From Muricea muricata (taxonomy: Eukaryota > Cnidaria > Anthozoa > Malacalcyonacea > Plexauridae), in the NCBI GenBank assembly GCA_963855995.1, contig OY979721.1, positions 15,727,893 through 15,791,892 on the forward strand: a DNA stretch of 64,000 nucleotides, read 5' to 3'. Positions 12,201 to 23,650 of this stretch are shown here, one piece after another. The notes beneath the pieces were generated by a model that was not told the origin of the DNA, did no database searches, and saw nothing but the letters and a program-made list of their open reading frames with translations. How positions within the stretch are numbered: the stretch's first letter is position 1; each line of letters begins with the position of its first letter. Made by a program: the position numbers and the translations under genes.

Positions 12201-15200
12201 GTCATGTTACATGAAATTTGATTGGTTCAACATTGTTGCACACTCTGTGTTTGATGTCATTATAAGAAAGGTCTACTGAACACATGATTTTTGATGGTTG
12301 AAACAACTTACGTCTGCTTAATTGCTTTGTAGTATCACTGATGGATTCTCTTGATTCCACTGTGGGACCTACTCAACGAGAAAAAATCAAACATATCAGA
12401 CAAAAACAAATTGATGTCCCAGTTTCCGAAGACAAGGGTAGGTAGACCTACTGCAAAAAGGAAATGTCTTGAAATTTCAGCAGTCTTCAAACGCCTCAGA
12501 TACTAATAATCTAGCCAAGTCTCCCGGTAAGGAGAACGGTTTAAGTTGTTTAGTAACACTCCAGAAAAAGATGTTATCTCATGTGAGCTTGCTCTCTATT
12601 AAAATACTCGCTTCTTACGCTTATTTACAGAACCTCAATCTGGTGGAAATGACGTCAATGATGACGAAGAATATTCGGAAAGTTTCGAGAGTGATGCTGA
12701 AGAGGAACGATCCAAAGTTGCAAAGACTGGGACTGAGTTACTTAATACTTCTAGTGCAGGAGAATTGGCCGCCTTACAGCTGGCGCTTCAAGCTGCTCAT
12801 CTGGAGAACACTGGTGACAGTGCACGTCCTTATGGTAGGTTTTTTAAGTATGAAGTAATTTGGTCAATGAGTTTTCTATAAAATGCGCGTCCTATCGTTT
12901 CTTTTAGAAGATATAACGACAAGTAAACCTGACGTCGAAGAAACTGGAAAAACCGTTGTAAGCAAACCACCGGTTCCACAGAAAGATCTTGCAGAAGCGC
13001 GCTTTCGGATGAATGAAAGCAGCCAAGATGTTCCCATGACCCAGCCTTTGGTTGCATCAATAGCCTCGACTGAGTCAAAAGGATTCAGCTCGAACATATC
13101 CGTCCCTCTTCTTAATCAGGCCTTACCACTCCCCCCTGATATTAATGGCTCTGCCCAAGAACAATCCGGAATCCTTCTTTCTCGTAAGTTTGACAGCCCA
13201 GATCTTGTTAAACCGGTCCTTGGTCGTGATGATATCTTTCAAACCCGTCCAACCGGATTTCCTCCTGGTTTGTCGTCAGGTTTTGAGCTTCCCACTGAGA
13301 AGGACCCACCCGAGTATGAAAACCGTAACTTGTCATCGGATAGTTTTATTTTGCAAACTGAAAACAGACAGCAACCCCCCGGGTTTGACGACGATGAACA
13401 GCATGGCTTCAGTCTCCAGCCCGTCATTGGTGTGTTACAGCCGGGGGGTCGGAGCTTGGAACAAGCGAGCGCTGAAGATATATTCTCAAGAAATGTTGGT
13501 GAAAGCACTTCAAAGACAGAGGGGGTTTCCGCTGGTAATAATTCCCTGGGAGAAGTCTCTAGTGATGAAGATACTCCTCCTCCTGAAAGCTTAAGGAATA
13601 TTAAATCTATTGTAAAAAAGAGACGGGAAGCGCAGAATAATACGAAGCCTCGAACTGGAAGACAACGAGAAGTGAAGAAAAGCTCGCCTAAAGTTGTGCC
13701 AAGAGGTGCTACACCAGGAGGACATGGTAGAAAGATAGAGGACAAACGAGGAAAGATAGGGAAAGTAGGAAGAAAGCAGGGGGTCGCTGGGGATAGTAAG
13801 AATATTGTGGTCGATGACCGGTTTGGATGGAAGGATAGAACTGGAATGAGTTCCTCGCGTGAAAGCAAAGGAATTATCTCAAAACATCAGAAAGATAAGG
13901 TAAGATGCTGACTACTTGGAAGATCTTAATGTAGGTTCATTGTTTGAACTATAAAGCATACAATATATTTGCGGTTGTGTAAGTCTGATCTCATCTTCAA
14001 CACAATTAATCTTCCTATGATGTCTTTATATAGGCCAGACAATCGCCAAAGCGGCAACCTGAAGCACCGGAGCAATCGCCTGCTAAATTAATTGCTTCCG
14101 TCGAATCTTTTGCTAACTACCTCAACAGTTTTGTTCACCGCAAGGAACACACCTCGCGCGTGGGATATGAAAGTGTGTCGGAGGAAGATTTGGAATTCAA
14201 TTGGATATCACGTGAACAAGCTCTGCGAAAAGAGGTTGAGCACTGGCAAGCTATGTGGCAGGTGATAATATGCAGCGTTTGTTCATGATTTCCAGTTGAT
14301 CTGAAAACACAGACAAGTACTGGCACTAGTTGTCAAATAAAAATCCATTTTTCTCGTGAAATACAATTTACTTTGTTTCTACATTTCTGGCAGCCTTATA
14401 ATTTTCTTAATTAAAGATAGTTACTAAGTCTCAACAAGTTTCACAAAGGAAACAAAAGATGTAAGTGATTAACAACAGCAAAATGGATTTCTATTGGGTA
14501 GCTAGTTCCAGGCCTTTTACTCACTGTCAGATCAGCTGGTTGATTAGCGCTATTCGTAGACTGTAGTTGTTAGATAGCTTATTGTTACATATTTTCCCTG
14601 TTTCTCAGGATGAACGAAATGAAAAAGAAAAGTTGATTGCTGAGCTAATTCAAAAGGATAAGGAATGGAACAGACGAGAGCAGTCGTTAGGTTTGCAGTA
14701 CAAGAAAGAGATCAATGATTTGAAACAGAAGGTGTTTGTTTTAGAAAGTCGCGCGAAAGATGTTGATGATAAAAAACGACAATCGAAAGCTAGCAATTTG
14801 AAGGTGAGTTACAAAGGTGCTTGTATATGTTGTTACTCACGCCAGTTCTGTTATGATAAATTGTCATCAGATTGCCTTTCCACTGCTTGTTCCTGTTTTG
14901 TTGACGGCTTGTTGGGAAATTGCTACAAAGTTAAAAGACTTTTAGTTACATGATGCCTATCAAAATCTCGCAATAAACACCCACTAAGCTAACGCGGTCA
15001 CATTAATTGAAATGATTTTTCTTAGTCAATGTCGGACGAAGAACTACGAAAACTTGAAAAAGAAATTCGTGATCAAGATCAACTCCTGACTGGGTATCAA
15101 CAAGAAAATGAGCGATTGTACGACGACCTAAAACAAGCACAGACCAAAGCCAAGACGGCTGAATCACAAATGTTCAAAGAAAATCAGAAACTTGGTAAGC

Positions 15201-17930
15201 AATATTGCATTGTTTCCCTGATTGTATTTTCTTTAAATTACTCATTGACCAGTCAAGACCAGCTGATAAGTGCTAAATACTTTCTATTTTCAGCTAGCGA
15301 AGTGGCAGCACTGAAAGAAAAACTGGAAAGGAAGGAAGGAACATTTGAAATAAGTGGGACAGCAGCGTTAGGAGCAGAAAGGATTCATCAGCTTCATGCG
15401 CAGGTGAAAATACTCAAAACTAACGAACAAGAACTGAAGAAAGAGATGGACACTCTAGAAAATGAGAAAAGGAAGTTGGAAAGAGAAATGAAGAATTTGG
15501 AAAGAGAAAGAGATAAAGCTGTTCAGCGAGCAGATGAAGCTTTAGGTAGGTTTCTTTATGTGATGGTAGTCTCTCTAGTATTAAAGTCAGTCTCTGGTTA
15601 AGTTAAAATAACCTCTCTTGATTCCCAGGTACAAGTTCACAAGCACTACAAGACATCGAGTCTGGTCACGCCAGTGAAGTGCAGAGGTTAAACAGAAAGC
15701 TTGCATGGTATGTAGAGAATCAGGAACTGCTCGATAAAGATGCAGCAATACTCAAGCAGAAAAATTATGAAATTAAAGAACTTAAAGACTTAGTTGAAAG
15801 AATGGAAGCAGACAGAGGTAGTATAAATATGGAAAAGGATAAGAAAGATAAGGAGAGAGCTGGCGATGCCAGGCGAATTCAAGATCTTGAGCGTCAGGTC
15901 AGTCGTAAAATATTTAATATATGGTGTTGCTGTGTTAGTTATTTCCCCCCCCCCCCTTCAGACTTGGGGATGAATTGGGGATGGCTTCTTCTGGTTGATC
16001 TGATTGACTGAATGCTATAAGTATATAATATTCGTTTAATACTCTTTGGTTTGTGGGGCACTGATCATAATACCTTAATCTAGGTTCGTGAGATGGAACA
16101 AATCATCAAGCGTCGTTATCCAAACTCTATCCCTGCCTTAATTTATGCGGCTTCGTCGGCGCCTGGTGACGGCAAACCGCTCAAACCCGAAGACTCTCCG
16201 AAGAAGCCAGGCGGACCTTCCTATGCGTATCTTGAAAACCGCGTCGTGAAATTAAACAAAGAGCTAGAAGAACGCGAGGAGGATTGGGCGCGAAGTTTTC
16301 GAGTTTTAGAGCAAAAATACAACGCAATGCAATTAGAGTACGAAAATCACGTGACGGACTTACGGCGCGAGCTGCAAGATGAACGCGAGAAAGTGACATC
16401 ATATACACGCTCGCGCGCACGGACTAATTCACTTGAAAAAGAGTTGGAAAACTTGCGTGAAAAACACGAACGGAAAACGCAAGAACACAACGCGGAGATT
16501 AAAAACGTACACGAAATACACGAACGAAAAACACGTGAACTAAACGCGGAAATAAAAAGTTTGCGTGATGCATTACACGCGAAGAAAAACGTGATTACGC
16601 AACCTGAAGGAAAAGGCGGGAAAACGAAACGAAACAGAAGAGAGGCATCCAAGGAAAACACAGCTAAACATAACCCTGACTCGAAGAAAATCGACGAGGA
16701 CTTTGAGGCACGTTTAGCGAGTTTACATGAAGTATGCGCGCGGAAGGATCGTATGATTGAAGAACTACGGACGACTTGTGCCCAGTTACAACATCAGAGA
16801 CAAGAGATGCTGGTCGAGAAAGAACTAGCGGAGTCTAGAAAAATCTTTCAAGAAAATTCACAAGAGAAGTTAGATGTTCTCAGCTCGGAGAACCGGCAAC
16901 TACGAGAGCAACTCTCACAAGTTACGGTTGAAATGGACCAACAACGCGTTCGGTAAGTAAACTTCATTAGTAGAAGGCTCGCTGAGAACAAACTTTTATA
17001 GCCCAATATTTCCACTGGGAAAATCGTGTGTGTCCCTGTGATTAGTCTAACACTCTCGTGCACTCACACTGACGTTTTTTAGTTACCAAGCATCGCTTGC
17101 AGAGGTTGAACGCATGGCCAGACAGGAACGAGAGGCTGCACACGACGAGTTGTGTACGTTGAAAACACAACAGAGACAAGAGATTGAAAATATTAAAGAA
17201 GAATACCTTGCCAAGCATTCTCGATCAAAACTGTGTGAAATGACAAACAAAGTTGCCAGTTTGGAGATAGTCATTGAACGTTTAAAGGATAAGTTGGCCA
17301 CCAGTGCTGAAACAGAAGTTGAACTCGCCTCGAAGAAGGTACATAACAGATTTTCCTTCACGAATCATCTTTTGTACCCTAATTCACTTAGTAGCGAACA
17401 CATGAGCATCATTTATTGATATATCAAATGCAAAAATCAGGATAGAAACGACCCTGTTAGGAACAGTCTTGCGAAAAGGCAGCTTGTGAACAGATTTATA
17501 AAAGCCACTGTATTTTCTTGAAAGCCAAGGTGGTAGCCAAATGTTATTGTACTCAATCTCCCTGCAGGTTCACGAGGAAGTTCTCCATCAAGAAATCAGA
17601 CAATTAAAATCAGATCTTAAAAAAGCAAAATCATTCCACTCACCTGAAATGCAGCATTATTCTCAGCTGGAAGACAAAATAGTTGTTATGGAAAACCGAT
17701 ATTCGCGACGGGAACAAGAACTTCAGACGATTATCCAGAATCTCCGAGTGAATGCGGATGTTGAAAAAGACGCGGTACTTGGTAAGTGGCGAGAGTTATT
17801 GCGAAAGAAAACAGAAGAAACCGAGCGCTTCCGGGTTGAGCTCGAAGCTATATTATCCGTCTTAGAAGAACTACGACAACAAGGCGTTGTCATACCAATG
17901 AGTAAAATTAAGCATTCGCAATATTCATAG
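9222..17930 (+). CDS. CEP162: CEP162 orthologue, centrosomal/ciliary protein, 1623 aa, 18 exons
   Basis: Exons: 9222-9305, 9735-10047, 10125-10167, 10841-11250, 12003-12064, 12161-12191, 12333-12437, 12500-12526, 12631-12834, 12908-13899, 14034-14261, 14609-14803, 15026-15194, 15294-15545, 15629-15897, 16084-16952, 17083-17338, 17568-17930. All joins keep frame. CEP162 is an axoneme-recognition protein that binds microtubules at centriole distal ends and promotes transition-zone assembly. Support is the N-terminal EFEQFL and KPWW (61-64), a long disordered Ser/Pro/acidic middle, and a C-terminal half (~830-1610) that is almost wholly coiled coil. Within the coiled coil the RRYPNSIPALIYAAS block near residue 1136 recalls the family. 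The start has the first in-frame ATG after the shared promoter. Exon 4 could instead begin at 10817 (+8 residues). The human protein is about 1400 aa; the excess lies in the disordered region. Confidence 0.85.
11413..11515. repeat. dispersed repeat, copy A (CEP162 intron 4)
   Basis: Shares an ordered set of short blocks with 14418-14545 and with the reverse complement of 49910-50040: ACTAAGT(T/C)TCA, AAGTTTCA, (A/G)GTAGTTCCAGGC or GCTAGTTCCAGGC, then AGATCAGCT or a close variant. The copies are diverged and no ends are defined, so the class (old SINE or MITE) is unknown. Confidence 0.55.
14418..14545. repeat. dispersed repeat, copy B (CEP162 intron 11)
   Basis: Best preserved of three related copies: CAACAAGTTTCACA, AAACAAAAGATGTAAGTGA, GCTAGTTCCAGGCC and GTCAGATCAGCTGGT occur in order. 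It lies in the intron between the exon ending at 14261 and the one starting at 14609. Confidence 0.6.
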
Positions 17931-17980
17931 TTGTACAGTAATTGTAAATAACTACTGCCGTCTGAATTTCAAAGAGATTC

Positions 17981-17986
17981 AATAAA
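17981..17986 (+). promoter_or_regulatory. CEP162 polyadenylation signal AATAAA
   Basis: A canonical AATAAA lies 51 nt after the CEP162 stop codon. The tail-to-tail neighbour KAT14 has its own signal (reverse strand) at 18062-18067, so the two transcripts should end within about 100 bp of each other. Confidence 0.75.
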
Positions 17987-18061
17987 TGTGAAGTGTAAAA
18001 AAGAACATCGAAACAAAGACACTAAACGAACCATCTTACCCGACTCGCTCCAAACACTGAA

Positions 18062-18067
18062 TTTATT
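18062..18067 (-). promoter_or_regulatory. KAT14 polyadenylation signal AATAAA (reverse strand)
   Basis: TTTATT on the plus strand reads AATAAA on the minus strand, about 150 nt past the KAT14 stop codon. Confidence 0.55.
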
Positions 18068-18218
18068 CCGTAGTTCAAATATTTACAAATCAAACGATCA
18101 ATGAACCCGAATTTTAAAAAAATATTTTTAATTAAATAAATAAGCAATTTGTTTACATCAATCTACAATTGGATTTTCAACACAACAACTTGCAGTCGTT
18201 ACTAAAGTTCTGGCTCCG

Positions 18219-20336
18219 TCATCTCTGAAGGCGAAGAAAGAACGCGTGCTTGGAATGTTCTCCGTTGGGCGGATAGTACCGATCATAGAAGCCAACGACA
18301 AATCTCTCTGGTTTAAATCCGAACTTTTGGTAAAGCAACATTGCCGGGTTATTTGCGGACACGTGAAGAGTAACATCCTTGCCCAAACACGTTTGAATGA
18401 GATGATAGATCATGAATGATCCAATTCCGGCGCTTCTCCAGTCGGGATGGACAACGACAAACGAGATGTACGCTTCGTTGCATTTCACATCGGGCACCAT
18501 AAACGCGCATCCGACGATCAACTTCTTGTACAGCACAACGCATGTGAAATCTGGATACTGGAGACACTCGGATAGATCAATGCCAGGCCAAAAGAACTCA
18601 CGACATAACGCATTCACCCCCGGGATATGATGCGGCTGCACGTAGCAGTAGTCTATAGAACCAAATACTGCAGGGGGGAGGTCGTGATTTGGAAACTTTC
18701 TTTGAAACCACGTATAGATTTCTTTCAACACTTTCAGTTTCAATGGCGTTGCTTCAAAATCCCGACGAATAAAAGGCTTCAAAACTCGCGATGTATAAGG
18801 GCTTGTTATGACTCGATTCACTGCGCTAGAATTACAGCCTATCAAACGACCTAAAAAGCTAACGTGTCTAACGGGTTTTTGTGAGACTGGCTGCAACATA
18901 AAACGATCCAGAATTCGGTCATACTTGATCAGTGTAGTTCTTTTTGGCTTGCTAGCAGCCTCCGATTTGACTTCGGTATTGTCAGATGACGGTTTCAACA
19001 CACAAGAACATTCCCCATTCTCTAAGACATAATGTGATACAGTATTTATTGAATTTCCCATCTCTTGATCAAGATCAAACACCGGCAGACCACATTGTCG
19101 TTTTTTAGTATTTAGTAGTAGCTTTCTACGCAGTCGTGTAGCCTTTGGATTCTGTGAGTTTATTTTGTTCAGTTTCTGTAGTAGTAATCTTTGCTCATTT
19201 GGCTGCATCGTTCTTAGATTTTTAGCTTGACTGCTCTCGTCGTCGTCATCATCGTTATCACTTTCATCTTTCTTACTCTCCTCCGTTTTAGAAACAAAGG
19301 ATTGACTACAACTCAAATCTTTTGGATCAAGAACTATTACACTTTCTTGTTTGATCTTTAGCGTAGAGAACTGTTCACCTTCGTCCATTTTACCCTCTGC
19401 GTCGCTCTCATCGTGGTTATTTACAAAACTAGAAAGCAATGAGTCGTCATTCGTGTGATCTAAATTATCAAAAATTTCATCCATTGCTCCAAAATCTCCT
19501 ATATCTAGTTGTGAGAAATCACCATTACTTTCTAAGAATGCGCTGACTTGGTCAGAAATATCTGTTTCCGAAACACTTGACTTTTGATTCTTATGTACTT
19601 CAATCATATTCTCAGATCCTTCCAGGTTTTCTGTGTCAACTGGTATTCCCACTTCGTGATTTCTTGCTGAATTACCAGTTTCCCCATTCTCCAAAATTTC
19701 GCTTTCTACTTTCCGTTTCTTAATTTTTCCAACCTCTCCTCTGCGCACAGGCGTACCTTTCTTTTTCCTCCTCATATTGAAACCAGGCGTCATCACTTCC
19801 GGCTTCTCGGACGGGGGGAGTACCTCCTGTAACGTCCACCATCCTCCTTCCTTGAACTCCTTTTGTCCGCTTTTGAAAATCTTTGGACAGTTTGTAGACA
19901 ATGTTCCAGCAACTGTACTACACCAGGACGATGTCTTTTTCTTGTGCGCGTGAAAAATGTTCCAATGTTGTTCAATAAACTGACATAAATCATCCTTCCA
20001 GCGAAAATAACCCTTTCGTCCACTCCCCCCGCATATGAGATTGTACAAGGCTAAGTAAACGACTTGCAACCAGTTCATCAATTTACGCTTGCATTTCTCC
20101 TCACCCGTGTCGGAGCAATTGACGCAAGTAAACTCGAAAAATATGTCACCTTTAAAGTTGCTTGGCCGACCTTTCTTCAAGCAGGTCAGATGAAATAGCT
20201 TTTGACATTCCGAACATTTTAACATACTTGGAGTGATATTTGCACCACAGTAACATACGACAGAGTCACTTGTAATTTTCAATGAAATGTCCTGTTTAGG
20301 TGTACTGGAAATGCCCTTATTAATTTGTAAAGACAT
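18219..20336 (-). CDS. KAT14: KAT14 / CSRP2BP, ATAC-complex acetyltransferase, 705 aa, one exon
   Basis: KAT14 (CSRP2BP, ATAC2) is a GNAT-family subunit of the nuclear ATAC histone acetyltransferase complex. The N-terminus holds a PHD-type zinc-binding pattern: Cys27, Cys29, Cys40, Cys43, His48, Cys51, Cys70, Cys73. Next comes the family-typical region with RKGYFRWKDDLCQFIEQHW and GWWTLQEVLPP, then a long acidic linker with a DDDDDESS run. The C-terminal GNAT domain (from about 550) includes YISFVVVHPDWRSAGIG, where RSAGIG (634-639) is the acetyl-CoA loop, and NPAMLLYQKFGF. The start is the ATG at 20336, since the frame upstream has no other ATG. The human protein is 782 aa, so length fits. 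The absence of introns is notable beside the intron-rich neighbours and may mean an old retroposed copy replaced the parent; this is inference. Confidence 0.92.
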   Translation of the reverse strand: MSLQINKGISSTPKQDISLKITSDSVVCYCGANITPSMLKCSECQKLFHLTCLKKGRPSNFKGDIFFEFTCVNCSDTGEEKCKRKLMNWLQVVYLALYNLICGGSGRKGYFRWKDDLCQFIEQHWNIFHAHKKKTSSWCSTVAGTLSTNCPKIFKSGQKEFKEGGWWTLQEVLPPSEKPEVMTPGFNMRRKKKGTPVRRGEVGKIKKRKVESEILENGETGNSARNHEVGIPVDTENLEGSENMIEVHKNQKSSVSETDISDQVSAFLESNGDFSQLDIGDFGAMDEIFDNLDHTNDDSLLSSFVNNHDESDAEGKMDEGEQFSTLKIKQESVIVLDPKDLSCSQSFVSKTEESKKDESDNDDDDDESSQAKNLRTMQPNEQRLLLQKLNKINSQNPKATRLRRKLLLNTKKRQCGLPVFDLDQEMGNSINTVSHYVLENGECSCVLKPSSDNTEVKSEAASKPKRTTLIKYDRILDRFMLQPVSQKPVRHVSFLGRLIGCNSSAVNRVITSPYTSRVLKPFIRRDFEATPLKLKVLKEIYTWFQRKFPNHDLPPAVFGSIDYCYVQPHHIPGVNALCREFFWPGIDLSECLQYPDFTCVVLYKKLIVGCAFMVPDVKCNEAYISFVVVHPDWRSAGIGSFMIYHLIQTCLGKDVTLHVSANNPAMLLYQKFGFKPERFVVGFYDRYYPPNGEHSKHAFFLRLQR

Positions 20337-20505
20337 ATTTCTCTCCAAAAAGCTTCTTTTAATTTCACGCTGTTATTGCCGCCATATTGTTTTCGAACCA
20401 GCAAACATAACATGTCTGTAGCGTCAGCGGCGGCATTTACCCATAAAGCGTTGCGCATGTGGCAATTGGAGTTCAGCTTTTCATTAAGATCAGTGGCAAA
20501 ACAAG
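20337..20505. promoter_or_regulatory. divergent promoter region, KAT14 / NDUFB4
   Basis: 169 bp separate the two start codons (20336 minus, 20506 plus). The interval is richer in G and C than the surroundings. ATGGCGG-type motifs (CGCCATATT at about 20381 and AAGATGGCGG at the NDUFB4 start) resemble YY1 sites often seen at housekeeping start sites. No TATA box is evident. Confidence 0.6.
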
Positions 20506-21299
20506 ATGGCGGAATTTTCAGGTCCACAAAATGGAAAAGGACCTGATCCTTTGAAAATTACGCTGGAACGGGTGAGTTTTTAGTTCTGTAACATATTATA
20601 TCATTGAGATGAAGACTTCATCTGCTTGTGCTGTGACTTATGATAAGATATTCAATAGAAGTCGTTCAGAACAAATGTTCAAAAGCAGTGTACTGCACTG
20701 TTAAATACCGATTCATACTTTTAAAATAGTAAAATTTAAGTGTATAAATGTACTCGAATTTTGTTATAGAAAGCTGAACTAAAAGCTAAAGGAAAGTTTA
20801 TCCCTCCTGAACAATATGCATCATTGATAGTAAGATTATTCCTTGTCTAATGAACGTTGTTATTTCAACAACTATTTATAGCACTTTTTGACATATTTGC
20901 TAACCTAATTTGCACTGTTGCTAGCCTAGATTTATACCAACTTGTTTATAATAGAGAGATCCAGCTATTGAGCGCTGGGGCTCAATGAGAGAGAAAACTC
21001 AAGATCATTTCAAATTCCGTCCAAGAACAATCTTCCTTGGTGTCATGTGGTGTGCTGTGGCGCCAGCAGCTTATTACTTCTTCTTGAAATGGGAAAGTGT
21101 AAGTGTGAAAAAAGTCTTGCTTAAGCAAGTAAAGATATTTATTACTCTGTAGAAAATCGTTTAACTATTGCGTATCTTATTAAGCAGCCTGTCTCCCTCC
21201 ACACAAAAAGTAACCTAGAACGTTGTTGTTTAGAAACAAAAGCACTTTTTAACGGGGAAGACACCACAAGAACATTTGGGTGAACAAGCATCAACGTGA
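20506..21299 (+). CDS. NDUFB4: NDUFB4-like subunit of mitochondrial complex I, 111 aa, four exons
   Basis: Exons 20506-20571, 20770-20829, 20955-21098 and 21234-21299, all in phase 0. NDUFB4 (B15) is a small accessory subunit in the membrane arm of NADH:ubiquinone oxidoreductase in the mitochondrial inner membrane. Recognised by ERKAELKAKGKFIPPEQY followed by RDPAIERWGSMR and FRPRT, the same order as the family's RAQ/LKREYLLQ...NPALLRWA...NFRPT. A single membrane segment follows at about residues 67-87. The human protein is 129 aa. The last exon (KQKHFLTGK to the stop) is the weakest call: it was chosen because it is in phase, has a good acceptor and gives a hydrophilic tail. An AATAAA occurs at about 21512. 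Confidence 0.75.
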
Positions 21300-21962
21300 T
21301 ACCAGGACATGGTTTAAAATTTCTTGAACCTGACAAAAATGCCAGTAGATGTTGCCTGTGGATGTTGTCTTTGTGACATGTAGTTTTTCTGAGAGTTCTT
21401 GTAATTTTAGCCACTAAAATTATATCTTTAATAGATATTTTATTAGTATTAAAAGTCCCTGTATGTTTTGCTGCGTTTGTTGTGTGTTTGCCTTCGCTCC
21501 AACGCCGCATAAATAAAGGTTATTTTGATGAGCCTCAGTTGATATTGACTTCTGTTAAAAAAAGGATACCCCCCTGGAAAACACTGTTTTTTTCTCTGGA
21601 CCATTCTGCGAAAACTTATAGATACAAAGGTCGAGTTCACACGGATTGGTTTTAAATTTTAAAAAATGGCTATTAAAACGCGAAAACATATACATGCTAT
21701 TAAAATATATCTTCTAACTTGTCCTGAATGACGTGACGCGAACATACCAGCAATATCACTAAATCACTCGTAATGTTGCCTAAATGTGCTTACACTGGTA
21801 TTGACCACATTGTAATGTGACGCACAAAGAGATCAAAGCACCCTGCAGAGATGCTCCGTTGTGCGCCTTTTTAAATTACACGCTTGAACAAGTTTCCCAG
21901 GAAACAACGAAGTGAAATGACTTATTCAGCGCTGCTTCTGGCATTATAGTATTTATATAAGC

Positions 21963-22559
21963 ATGGCTTCACTTGAGCAAATGGCGTCGGATAAAAACGT
22001 AGTTAAAGATGACAAAACATTGATCAATGAACGGAAAACAGAAGATCTAGAGTACCTATTAGAATGCTGCATGGAAAAACTAGACGAAGCTGAGACAAGC
22101 TTATCAAGTATAAACGAAATGGAGAACCGTGTTAACGAGAAAGGCTTTCAAGTCCAAAACGAAATCAAACGAACTGCTGAAAGTATGGTTGAAACCATTC
22201 AACAGCGGAAATGTGAAATGAGCGCTCAAGTAAAATCTGCTATGAAGGCAAAGCAAAAAGCATTGACTGCCCAAAAGAGCAAAGTCATCTCGTACATAGA
22301 GTCATTGAAGAGTTCTCTGGAATATTCAAAAGACATATTGAATAATAATAATGACGATGCAAGTGAATGGAGGTCTGCCTTAATTGAACTGCTCAAAGAA
22401 ATGATGAATGAACACATTGAACATGAACCTGCTGCGAATGAAAGTTTTGAATTGACTGTGAACGAAGAAGAATACATGTTTGATTTGGAAGAGTTTTTCA
22501 CCCGTCTTTGTACACGCAGAAGAAGTCACCTCTCTTCGAACGGGCACTTAAAATGTTAA
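21963..22559 (+). CDS. TRIM-like coiled-coil (BBC-type) protein, 198 aa, single exon
   Basis: The whole product is helical and resembles the coiled coil that follows the B-boxes in TRIM proteins. LEYLLECCMEKLDEAETSL is followed by regular heptads, a run of Lys/Gln-rich helix (KSAMKAKQKALTAQK), and an acidic C-terminal third. No RING, B-box, NHL or SPRY domain is present or visible in either flank. It could be a free-standing coiled-coil gene derived from a TRIM family, a retroposed fragment, or one exon of a larger gene. A TATA-like TATTTATATAA ends only a few bases before the ATG, too close to be this start's own TATA box. Confidence 0.55.
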   Translation: MASLEQMASDKNVVKDDKTLINERKTEDLEYLLECCMEKLDEAETSLSSINEMENRVNEKGFQVQNEIKRTAESMVETIQQRKCEMSAQVKSAMKAKQKALTAQKSKVISYIESLKSSLEYSKDILNNNNDDASEWRSALIELLKEMMNEHIEHEPAANESFELTVNEEEYMFDLEEFFTRLCTRRRSHLSSNGHLKC

Positions 22560-23650
22560 TGATAAGATGATTACTTTATAGTTGTTTCTTACAAGATTAA
22601 GATCAGAATCAAGTGGTTGATACCGGGTGTTCTTAGCAGTTGAATGGCGACGAAATTGGTAATTTGAAGAAAAATTTGTTTGGAGGCTCGAATTTTGTTG
22701 TCACGAATACGACTTTTAGGGGCTCATCCCTCATGAGACAAAAACTGGGAATGCTAATGATTAATAATAATTATTATTATAGCTAAGGAAGGAGCTGCAC
22801 ATGCTAGGACTTTGATTTTTTCGGAAGAAATGCCCAAACTAAAATTTTAGTCGCCAGAGGGACAACTGTAGGTTTTTGGACGAAGTGGGCAAAGTTAAGA
22901 ATTGAAAGAGAGCTGGTATGTCACACTTGTTTGCAATATTTTGTCAATCACTAGCGCATAACTGTTACCATGACTGCGAACACGTATCATTTCTCTTATG
23001 TATTTATAATAAAGTTTTTTATATCTAAAGTGTGTCTTAAGTGTGTCAGAATTGTGTCAGAAATAAGTTGAGTAAGCACCAAATTTATAAAACTTGAATA
23101 TTTTTCGGGATTAAGAATCCATAGTGAACAAGGCTTTTATTCGGGTACCATGCTACATTCGTGACCTAAAAATAATATTTCGCTTGACTGCGTAATGTAA
23201 ATCAAGCTTTTTTGCTGCGATTATATTTGTTTTTCTGGTAGGATCTCGATGATTTATCACTTGTTCGTATTCAAAATTTTCACAACACAACACAACAGCG
23301 CTACACAATGACAACCCGTGGAAATCAGTAGAAAGAAATATTGGAGCAATAGCGAATGAAGCTAAACAGTTCCCGATTATGTGGGAACATGATGTGCCTA
23401 GAGCCAAAATTAGAATAGTGAGATATTATTGCTGTATAATAAATGACTCCAAAGAGCTTAATTGGCTGCGTATTTTAACATGTTTCTCGGTTACATCCGG
23501 GGGGTATAGCTTTCGTCAAATCAAGTTACGGGGGGACGGTGCATCAAGTTTTACACTACAATCAAACAGTGGAGTGAATTTTAGTGTTTTAAATAATATT
23601 TTGAAGAAAAATCAATAATTGAATAGTTTTAAAGAAAATCGAATAAAAAT
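22560..23650. other. intergenic region upstream of MPC1
   Basis: No supported gene. Short open frames around 23.15-23.6 kb on both strands show neither splice context nor a recognisable product. The last few hundred bases should include the MPC1 promoter. Confidence 0.5.

Noticed and set aside
13239-13868. 209-codon antisense open frame over CEP162 exon 10
   Set aside because: It is the shadow of the large coding exon, which joins in frame with its neighbours on the plus strand.
16181-16661. Antisense open frames over CEP162 exon 16
   Set aside because: Shadow of a coiled-coil coding exon.
21449-21640. Alternative NDUFB4 last exon around 21.53-21.65 kb
   Set aside because: Possible in phase, but lies after an AATAAA at about 21512 and has less suitable composition than the exon at 21234-21299.
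23153-23618. Short open frames on both strands upstream of MPC1
   Set aside because: No recognisable domain, splice context or start context; likely chance.
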